8,326 nt of DNA from JAWWPY01 sp964412845. Lineage in GTDB: Bacteria > Actinomycetota > Actinomycetes > Streptosporangiales > Streptosporangiaceae. The position numbers and the translations under genes were made by a program. Positions 1 to 5,411 of this stretch are shown here, one piece after another. The notes beneath the pieces are model-generated. The model saw nothing but the letters and a program-made list of their open reading frames with translations. It ran no database searches and was not told the origin of the DNA. Location: positions 1 through 8,326 of the forward strand of contig CAYPQM010000226.1 of assembly GCA_964412845.1 (NCBI GenBank), given 5' to 3'. Each line of letters starts with the position of its first letter. The stretch's first letter is position 1.

Positions 1-96
1 CGGCATGTAGCCAACATCCTGACCAAGCTCGGGTTCAGCTCCCGGGCGCAGGTCGCGGCGTGGATGGCCGGGCGCGAGCCGGGCGCGGCCGACTGA
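1..96 (+). CDS. LuxR-family transcriptional regulator, C-terminal end (5' partial)
   Basis: The window opens inside a gene. Frame 1 reads 31 codons and then TGA at 94-96. The visible peptide begins RHVANILTKLGFSSRAQVAA and continues WMAG, followed by a short Gly/Ala/Glu-rich tail. This is the recognition helix and last helix of a LuxR/GerE-type helix-turn-helix: the V-x-N-I-L-x-K-L-G-F-x-S-R-x-Q-x-A-x-W pattern is typical of this DNA-binding domain, above all of the large ATP-binding LAL regulators of actinomycetes, where the HTH is the last domain. The N-terminal part lies outside the window, so whether it is a LAL, NarL-type or solo LuxR protein cannot be decided. The next gene on the same strand starts about 280 bases downstream, so co-transcription is not obvious. 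The alternative of a non-coding stretch is unlikely given the motif match. Confidence 0.8.
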   Translation, partial: RHVANILTKLGFSSRAQVAAWMAGREPGAAD

Positions 97-105
97 CCCG
101 CCCGG
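79..105 (+). terminator. GC hairpin over the LuxR stop codon, weak terminator candidate
   Basis: CCGGGCG (79-85) is perfectly complementary to CGCCCGG (99-105), leaving a 13-base loop that contains the LuxR gene's TGA. There is no following T-run, so this is not a classical intrinsic terminator. T-less hairpins are used as terminators in some actinomycetes. In DNA this GC-rich, seven-base arms may also arise by chance. Confidence 0.2.
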
Positions 106-112
106 TCCCCCG

Positions 113-169
113 GCCTACATACTCCCCGGGCACCTACATATCCGCCGCGCCTCTACACAATCCCGCGCC
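113..169. repeat. Three degenerate 19-bp tandem direct repeats (TACAYA core)
   Basis: Three consecutive 19-base units begin at 113, 132 and 151. Each carries TACATA or TACACA at unit position 4 (116, 135 and 154, exactly 19 apart) followed by a TCC-containing GC block. Further TACACA (175) and TACATC (191) copies follow with less regular spacing. The stretch is markedly richer in T and A than the surrounding DNA and lies between the LuxR gene and the next gene on the same strand. Iterated cores of this kind usually mark binding sites for a regulator, possibly the upstream LuxR protein, but I do not recognise a published box. Confidence 0.45.
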
Positions 170-311
170 AGGGATACACACCGCTATGCATACATCGGCG
201 GATGTGCGGCCGGCCGCCTGAGCCCTATCGTCAGGCCCATAGTTCCGGGTTGGTCGCGCGTGATACGGGGGCCGCGCGCGGCTAGCTGGGAACCGCTGGA
301 TATGGAGCCAG

Positions 312-351
312 GGCTCCTCCGGCCGTCAGGAGGGGGATGGCCGGAGGAGTC
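312..351 (+). promoter_or_regulatory. Long hairpin in the 5' leader of the acyl-CoA-synthetase-like gene
   Basis: CTCCTCCGGCC (314-324) pairs perfectly with GGCCGGAGGAG (339-349). Two more pairs outside it (313 with 350 as G-U, 312 with 351 as G-C) give about 13 pairs around a 14-base purine-rich loop. The loop holds an AGGAGG sequence (328-333) and the first two bases of an ATG (337-339). The stem ends 23 bases before the chosen start codon of the next gene, and no T-tract follows. It could be a translational control element, an mRNA-stabilising stem or an attenuator. Only the base pairing is seen; the role is inference. Confidence 0.45.
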
Positions 352-374
352 AGGGTAGACGAGGAGGGCACGTG

Positions 375-1232
375 ATGACGATCATGGACCCGCCAGCTTC
401 TCATGCCACCGTCACGCAGCGGCTGCTGAACGTGGCCGCGGCCCGCGGTGACAAACCTGCCCTGGTGGGAGGGGCGGTGCTCAGCCCGGGCCAGCGGCTC
501 AGTTATGCGGATTTCGGCCGGATGGTGCAGGCGTCGGCGGCCGGGCTGGCCTGGCGCGGCGTCCGATCGGGGGATGCTGTGGGCGTCTGCGTCCCCGACG
601 CGGCGAGTTATGCCCTCGCTGTGCACGCGATCCGGGCGGTCGGCGCCGTGCCCTCGCCGATTTGCGGGGCGTCCCCGGTGACCGGGATGGCGGCGCAGCT
701 CAGTGACTGCGGCGCGCGGCTGATCATCACCGGGCCTCCCCTGGTGCCGGCGGTGCTGGCCGCGGCGGAGCGTTCCTGGGTGCGGCAAGTCATATCGTTC
801 GGTGATGAGCCTGAGACGGATCCGTTTGGCTCGCTGCTTTCCAGGGGTTCCCAGCAGCCGGCCTGGTGTGCCGCGGGAGAGCTTGCCCTGCTGTCGTATG
901 ACATCGGACCGGACGGCCGGCTGCGCCGGATGCCGCTGACCCACGACGAACTGGCCGGGAGATTGCGCACGCTGGCGGCGGCAACGCCGATGAGCGGCCA
1001 GGATGTGGTGATCACCGCCCCGCCCGCCGGGGCGGGCCGGGCCTACAGCGTGCTCGTCGATCTGGCGCTCCTGGAAGGTGCCACCATCGTCGCCACCTCC
1101 GGCACAGATATCACCGACACCGCGCACATCGCGGATGCCGCCCGGGCGTACGGCGGCACGGCCGCGATCGTGCACCCAGGCACCTCAGTCCCGCCGGGCG
1201 TGTCGCTGCGGATGGTCACCGCGGGCTGCTGA
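375..1232 (+). CDS. Truncated AMP-binding (ANL superfamily) protein, probable pseudoenzyme
   Basis: A 285-residue protein that aligns by eye with only the N-terminal half of acyl-CoA synthetases/4-coumarate-CoA ligases, which usually run to about 500 residues or more. Recognisable blocks are the LSYADF motif (42-47), the GVRSGDAVGVCVPD strand region (62-75), HAIRAVGAVPSPI (84-96), LIITGPP (116-122), ALLSY..LTH (171-190) and a final SLRMVTAGC, where the family normally continues with APL. The adenylate-binding P-loop, usually SSGTTGLPKG, aligns without gaps to residues 176-185 but keeps only the two glycines (178, 181). Its Thr residues and Lys are replaced by Pro, Asp and Arg. Motifs A5, A7, A8 and the C-terminal lid with the catalytic Lys are absent. 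ATG 375 is chosen because AGGAGGG (362-368) lies six bases upstream; GTG 372 and ATG 384 are alternatives. The last 48 bases overlap the convergent efflux gene. Adenylating activity is unlikely. It is either a decaying remnant or a retained non-catalytic protein. Confidence 0.75.
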   Translation: MTIMDPPASHATVTQRLLNVAAARGDKPALVGGAVLSPGQRLSYADFGRMVQASAAGLAWRGVRSGDAVGVCVPDAASYALAVHAIRAVGAVPSPICGASPVTGMAAQLSDCGARLIITGPPLVPAVLAAAERSWVRQVISFGDEPETDPFGSLLSRGSQQPAWCAAGELALLSYDIGPDGRLRRMPLTHDELAGRLRTLAAATPMSGQDVVITAPPAGAGRAYSVLVDLALLEGATIVATSGTDITDTAHIADAARAYGGTAAIVHPGTSVPPGVSLRMVTAGC

Positions 1233-2705
1233 GGCCGGCCGTGCCGTCCCCGGCCTGGTGAGCCCGGCCAGGATCACCAGCAGCGCGCACACGTCGAAGA
1301 TGGTGGCCACGGCGAAGGCATGGGCCATGCCGCCCGCCAGCACGTCATGGGCCCGGGCGATCCCGGTCAGGCCCGCCTGGGCATGCCGCGCCACGCCGCG
1401 GGACGCCGCGCCGAAGACGGTGACCAGGACAGCCAGCCCTAGCGCCCCACCGACCTGCTGCGTCACGTTCACCATGCCGGACGCGGCACCGGAGTCCTCC
1501 GGCCGGACACCGGCGAGCGCCGCCGTGGTCAGTGGCACGAAGGCGATCCCCAGCCCGAACCCGAACAGGAGCATCGGGCCGAGCACGCCGGGCAGGTAGG
1601 CGGTGCCGGGCGAGATGTGCGAGAGCCAGGCCATCCCGGCGATGACCGGGAGGGTGCCCGCCGCGCTCAGCGGGCCGGCTGCGAACCGGCCGAGCAGGCG
1701 CGCGGACAGCCGGGAGACAGCGAAGACGATGAGCGTCAGCGGCAGGAACGCCAGTCCGGCCCGCAGGGGGCTGAAACCGAGGATGTCCTGGAGGAACTGG
1801 GTCAGGAAGAAGAACATCCCGAACATGCCCGCGACCAGGAAGAGCCTGGCTGCGTAGGAGCTGGACCGGCTGCGGTCGGCGAACAGCCGGAGCGGCGTGA
1901 TCGGCTGCCTGGCCCTGGCCTCAGTGAGCAGGAACAGGCCGAGCGCGACGGCGGCCAGGGCCAGCGCGCCGAGGGTCAGGGGGTCCGACCAGCCCGTCGC
2001 GGCGGCCCGGATGAACGCGTAGACCAGCGCCGCCATGCCGGTGATGGAGGTAAGCGCTCCGGTCAGGTCGAAGCGGCCCGGCTGGCGGGGGGTCTCGGCG
2101 ATGAACACCGGGGCGACGAGCACGACGAAGATGCCGATCGGCACGTTGATGAACAAGACCCATCGCCAGGACACCCACTGGGTGATCAGGCCGCCGAGGA
2201 CCAGGCCCAGCGATGCGCCGCCCATCGACACGGCCGAATACCGGCCAAGCGCCCGGTTCCGCTGGTGGCCTTCCGGGAACGCGGCCACCACCAGGGACAG
2301 CGCGGCCGGGGATGCGATGGCCGCCCCGCTGCCCTGCACGGCACGGGCCGCGATGAGCCAGCCCGCGGAGGTCGCCAGGCCGCCGGCCAGTGAGGCGAGC
2401 GTGAACAGGCCGATCCCGGCGAGGAAGACCCGGCGCCGGCCGAGGATGTCACCGGCCCGGCCGCCGAGCAGCAGCAGGCCGCCGAAAGTCAGCGAGTAGG
2501 CGTTCAGTACCCAGGACAGGCTGGTGGCGGAGAAATGCAGGCCACCGGCGATCCTGGGCAGCGCGATGTTCACCACCGTGGCGTCCAGGATGACCATGAG
2601 CTGGGCGCCGAGCACGATGGTCAGCGCGATGCCGGGGCGGCTGCGGCGCGGGGCCGGGCCCGGGCGGCGCAGGACGGCCGGCGGTGACGTGGGTGAAGCG
2701 GACAC
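1185..2705 (-). CDS. DHA2-family MFS multidrug/proton antiporter (EmrB/QacA type)
   Basis: A 506-residue hydrophobic protein, close to the roughly 500-residue length of 14-helix QacA/EmrB-type exporters, which use the proton gradient to expel drugs across the cytoplasmic membrane. Motif D1 is LDATVVNIALP (40-50). Motif A, GGRAGDILGRRRVF (81-94), lies in the loop after helix 2. A motif C-like Gly-rich helix starts near MGGASLGLVLGG (161-172) and is followed by WRWVLFINVPIG (180-191), a hallmark of the family. An N-terminal Pro/Arg-rich cytoplasmic tail precedes helix 1. The GTG start at 2703-2705 is supported by GGGAG (complement of 2713-2717) seven bases upstream. It is divergent from a TetR gene, and palindromic operators overlap its promoter, so repression with ligand-induced release is likely. 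Its C-terminal codons overlap the end of the AMP-binding gene by 48 bases. Substrate unknown; antibiotic or metabolite export are both possible. Confidence 0.93.
   Translation of the reverse strand: MSASPTSPPAVLRRPGPAPRRSRPGIALTIVLGAQLMVILDATVVNIALPRIAGGLHFSATSLSWVLNAYSLTFGGLLLLGGRAGDILGRRRVFLAGIGLFTLASLAGGLATSAGWLIAARAVQGSGAAIASPAALSLVVAAFPEGHQRNRALGRYSAVSMGGASLGLVLGGLITQWVSWRWVLFINVPIGIFVVLVAPVFIAETPRQPGRFDLTGALTSITGMAALVYAFIRAAATGWSDPLTLGALALAAVALGLFLLTEARARQPITPLRLFADRSRSSSYAARLFLVAGMFGMFFFLTQFLQDILGFSPLRAGLAFLPLTLIVFAVSRLSARLLGRFAAGPLSAAGTLPVIAGMAWLSHISPGTAYLPGVLGPMLLFGFGLGIAFVPLTTAALAGVRPEDSGAASGMVNVTQQVGGALGLAVLVTVFGAASRGVARHAQAGLTGIARAHDVLAGGMAHAFAVATIFDVCALLVILAGLTRPGTARPASAARGDHPQRHARRD
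1232..1256 (+). terminator. Hairpin at the AMP-binding gene stop codon, terminator candidate
   Basis: AGGCCGG (1232-1238) starts at the last base of the TGA stop and pairs with CCGGCCT (1250-1256) across an 11-base loop. No T-run follows. The stem lies entirely inside the last codons of the oppositely oriented efflux gene, so if it works as a terminator it is embedded in coding DNA. Confidence 0.25.
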
Positions 2706-2749
2706 AGAAGTACTCCCGGGGGTGGCGTGAGTGGCGCAGCGGAGGTAGT

Positions 2750-2767
2750 CTCCGGAAGTATCCGGAG
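2750..2767. promoter_or_regulatory. Operator O1, perfect dyad CTCCGGA-N4-TCCGGAG
   Basis: Seven-base arms (2750-2756 and 2761-2767) are exact reverse complements around AGTA. The 18-base site has the same form as O2 at 2773-2790, and their centres are 23 bases apart. It lies just downstream of the predicted transcription start of the efflux gene, within its leader. Size and symmetry fit a TetR dimer site; binding by the neighbouring regulator is inferred. Confidence 0.75.
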
Positions 2768-2772
2768 CACAC

Positions 2773-2790
2773 CTCCGTTACTATACGGAG
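2773..2790. promoter_or_regulatory. Operator O2, dyad CTCCGT-N6-ACGGAG
   Basis: Six-base arms (2773-2778 and 2785-2790) are exact reverse complements, and one more pair on each side (C2772, G2791) extends them to seven. O1 and O2 share 13 of 18 positions, including the TAT left of the right arm. O2 overlaps the predicted -10 hexamer (2780-2785) of the efflux promoter, so occupancy should block RNA polymerase. Confidence 0.75.
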
Positions 2791-2808
2791 GCATCCTCCG
2801 GTTCGCAA
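2780..2808 (-). promoter_or_regulatory. Sigma70-type promoter of the efflux gene
   Basis: On the minus strand TTGCGA (complement of 2803-2808) is followed after exactly 17 bases by TATAGT (complement of 2780-2785). This matches the consensus at 4 of 6 and 5 of 6 positions with ideal spacing. The start point would be near 2773, giving a leader of about 67 bases before the GTG at 2705. O2 overlies the -10, a third palindrome lies in the spacer, and O1 lies just downstream. Confidence 0.65.
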
Positions 2809-2813
2809 CCCCA

Positions 2814-2819
2814 TAGAGT
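2814..2819 (+). promoter_or_regulatory. -10-like TAGAGT suggesting leaderless TetR mRNA
   Basis: TAGAGT fits the TANNNT form of actinobacterial -10 elements. Transcription about seven bases downstream would begin at 2826-2827, on the A of the ATG. No Shine-Dalgarno of useful strength precedes this ATG, only a GAG at 2816-2818, which agrees with a leaderless transcript. I see no convincing -35. Confidence 0.3.
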
Positions 2820-2826
2820 TGACCCG

Positions 2827-3441
2827 ATGAGCACGACTGACCTGCCGGCCCGCGCGCCCGGCCCGATGCGCGCGGACGCACGCCGCAACCGGGACCTGCT
2901 GCTGTCCGCTGCCCTGGCCGCCTTCACTGAGCACGGGGCGGACGACGTCTCGCTGGAGGAGATCGCCCGGCGGGCCGGGCTGGGGATCGGCACGCTCTAC
3001 CGGCATTTCCCGACCCGCCAGGCGCTGCTGGAGTCGGTATACCGCGATCAGGTCGAGGCGCTCTGCACGCTGGCGGCCGGCCTGCTCAGCGAGCCGTCGC
3101 CGGGCGACGCGCTCGGCACCTGGCTGCGCGGCATGATCGCGTTCAGCACCACCAAGCGCAGCCTGGTCACCTCAATGCTGGCGACCATGGACAAGACGTC
3201 GGAGATCTTCTCGGCCTGCAGCACGGAGATCCGCCGCGCGGTTGAGTCGCTGCTCGTCCGCGCGCAGGAGGCCGGCGAGATCCGGCGCGACGTGGACGCC
3301 ACGGACGTCATGCGGCTCTCGCACGCGATCACTGTGGCGACCGAGCGCGCGCCGGAAAACCCAGAGCAGGCCGAACGGCTGCTAGGGCTGATGCTCGACG
3401 GACTGCGCGCGGGCACCCGGGCGGCCAGCCAGCCTCGCTAG
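2827..3441 (+). CDS. TetR/AcrR-family transcriptional repressor of the efflux gene
   Basis: A 204-residue regulator of usual TetR length. The N-terminal HTH runs from about residue 16 to 65: RNRDLLLSAALAAFTEHG, then VSLEEIARRAGLGIGTLYRH, a near-textbook helix-turn-helix with the T-L-Y-R-H-F recognition helix. The rest is helical and should hold the ligand pocket and dimer interface; its pattern (alternating hydrophobics, LLVRAQEAGEIRRDVDATDVMRL near 140-162) resembles the C-terminal domain of SbtR-like actinobacterial TetRs. ATG 2827 is taken because the HTH needs the residues it supplies. ATG 2866 (Met14) is possible and lacks a ribosome site too. It is divergent from the DHA2 pump gene and separated by a 121-base region full of palindromes, the classical arrangement for a local repressor that is released by the pump's substrate. 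Autoregulation is likely because the same sites lie before its own start. Confidence 0.93.
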   Translation: MSTTDLPARAPGPMRADARRNRDLLLSAALAAFTEHGADDVSLEEIARRAGLGIGTLYRHFPTRQALLESVYRDQVEALCTLAAGLLSEPSPGDALGTWLRGMIAFSTTKRSLVTSMLATMDKTSEIFSACSTEIRRAVESLLVRAQEAGEIRRDVDATDVMRLSHAITVATERAPENPEQAERLLGLMLDGLRAGTRAASQPR

Positions 3442-3448
3442 CCAGCCG

Positions 3449-3474
3449 GTCACAGGTCAGCCGTCACAGGTCAG
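3449..3474. repeat. 12-bp direct repeat at the Lrp gene 3' end
   Basis: GTCACAGGTCAG occurs at 3449-3460 and again at 3463-3474 (period 14). The second copy holds the stop codon and last two codons of the minus-strand Lrp gene, and the first lies just beyond it, in the 22-base gap between the convergent TetR and Lrp genes. It looks like a small tandem duplication of the gene's end. No function is evident. Confidence 0.6.
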
Positions 3475-3943
3475 GCGGCCGGTTCTCGTACGGGGTGCTG
3501 AGCACGATCGTGGTCCGGGTGGACACTCCGGCGGAAGCGCGGATCTCCTGCAGCAGGTTCTCCAGGTCCGTCGGTGTGGCCACGCGGACCTTGAGAATGT
3601 AGTTCTCATCCCCCGCCACGCTGTGGCAGGCCTCGATGGCGGCCAGGTGGGCGAGCCGTTGCGGTGCGTCGTCCGGCGCCGCCGGGTCGAACGGCTTGAT
3701 CGATACGAAAGCGGTGAGCGGCAGGCCCGCGTCGGCTGGGTCAATGACGGCCGCATAGCCCTTGATCAAGCCGCGCCGCTCCAGCCGGCGCACCCGCTGA
3801 TGGGTCGCCGACACCGAGAGCCCAGTCTGCCGGGACAGCTCGGTGAAGCTGATCCGGCCGTCGCGGCACAGCAGCGCGAGAATCTTACGGTCGATCTCTT
3901 CCACTCCGTCACGGTAGTCTCCCCGGCGGTGTGCGCGGCTCAC
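3464..3943 (-). CDS. Lrp/AsnC-family transcriptional regulator
   Basis: A 159-residue protein with the standard two-part Lrp/AsnC build. The N-terminal HTH (about 17-65) reads IDRKILALLCRDGRISFTEL, then a typical SRQTGLSVSATHQRVRRLERRG recognition region and GLIKGYAAVIDPADAGLP at the hinge. The C-terminal RAM ligand-binding/oligomerisation domain (about 73-150) includes TAFVSIKPF, EACHSVAGDENYILKV with the family's conserved G-D-x-(N/D)-Y turn, and a final TTIVLSTPYE strand. Such proteins bind amino acids or related small molecules and act as octamers or dimers that wrap DNA. The start is uncertain: GTG at 3941-3943 has no ribosome site, while GTG at 3902-3904 (residue 14) would give the more usual beginning just before EEIDRKIL but has GGGGAG 14 bases away. 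It is divergent from the ABC ATPase gene across 199 bases and may regulate it or itself. Confidence 0.92.
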   Translation of the reverse strand: MSRAHRRGDYRDGVEEIDRKILALLCRDGRISFTELSRQTGLSVSATHQRVRRLERRGLIKGYAAVIDPADAGLPLTAFVSIKPFDPAAPDDAPQRLAHLAAIEACHSVAGDENYILKVRVATPTDLENLLQEIRASAGVSTRTTIVLSTPYENRPPDL

Positions 3944-3948
3944 CAGGC

Positions 3949-4006
3949 ATAACGGCCTGATAACGGGCTTTACGTTCGCGTAACAGGATGTGACGCCCTA
4001 TTAACC
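3949..4006. promoter_or_regulatory. TAAC-box cluster and TTACG-TTCG-CGTAA dyad in the Lrp/ABC divergent region
   Basis: ATAACGG is repeated at 3949-3955 and 3960-3966 (11 bases apart). TAAC recurs at 3981 and 4002, so the four TAAC cores lie 11, 20 and 21 bases apart, roughly whole helical turns on one face. A perfect dyad with five-base arms and a TTCG centre spans 3970-3983. The block is AT-rich for this genome and lies just upstream of the Lrp start. Lrp proteins commonly bind phased, loosely conserved sites, so autoregulation is plausible. TTAACC (4001-4006), 18 bases before TACGCT (4025-4030), is a weak candidate promoter toward the ABC gene. Confidence 0.4.
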
Positions 4007-4041
4007 TTGGCCCGATGTGCCGGATACGCTCCGGCCGAGAA

Positions 4042-4121
4042 GGGCACCGATGCCAGCACCGCGGTCGCGGCGCGGCACCCGCGGTGCCCGCCAAGCGGTT
4101 CCGTAGCGGGCGGTGCCGCGC
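4042..4121 (+). promoter_or_regulatory. Potentially structured leader of the ABC ATPase gene
   Basis: GCGCGGCACC (4070-4079) pairs perfectly over ten bases with GGTGCCGCGC (4112-4121). The inner GGCACC of the first arm can pair instead with GGTGCC (4083-4088) across three bases, and GGGCACC (4042-4048) pairs with GGTGCCC (4083-4089). These pairings exclude or cross one another, as in attenuators or pseudoknots. The start codon lies 21 bases past the last arm. High GC makes chance pairing fairly likely, so the functional claim is weak. Confidence 0.3.
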
Positions 4122-4142
4122 TGACAGCGACGGAGCGCAGCG

Positions 4143-5377
<1,235 letters not shown>

Positions 5378-5387
<10 letters not shown>

Positions 5388-5399
5388 GCCCGTCCCGCG
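5378..5399. terminator. Hairpin between convergent ABC ATPase and acyl-CoA dehydrogenase genes
   Basis: CGCGGG (5378-5383) pairs with CCCGCG (5394-5399) over a 10-base loop; alternatively CGGGC-TGA-GCCCG (5380-5392) forms directly around the ABC gene's stop codon. Only 24 bases separate the two converging stops. The symmetric stem could stop transcription from both sides, but it lacks T-runs. Confidence 0.3.
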
Positions 5400-5411
5400 G
5401 CGGCACGCGCG

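Larger units (their letters stand above)
2740..2808. repeat. Three 23-bp tandem units of CGGAG-N5-CTCCG (TetR operator array)
   Basis: CGGAG occurs at 2740, 2763 and 2786, and CTCCG at 2750, 2773 and 2796. Both series have an exact 23-base period, giving three units (2740-2762, 2763-2785, 2786-2808). Because the two half-sites are reverse complements, dyad centres fall every 11.5 bases through the divergent control region. The array covers the pump promoter and ends about 20 bases before the TetR start codon. It is best explained as a multi-site target for the adjacent TetR protein. Confidence 0.8.

Noticed and set aside
206..217. 12-base perfect palindrome GCGGCCGGCCGC
   Set aside because: Composed only of G and C in DNA of about 70 percent GC, so expected by chance; no partner site or placement supports an operator.
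282..1175. Long minus-strand open frame (297 codons) opposite the AMP-binding gene
   Set aside because: Arg/Gly/His-rich low-complexity translation with no recognisable domain; it is the usual antisense shadow in GC-rich DNA, and the plus strand has clear family motifs and a ribosome site.
2819..2824. TTGACC just before the TetR start as a -35 element
   Set aside because: A promoter using it would start transcription inside the TetR coding region, and there is no -10 at 16-19 bases downstream.
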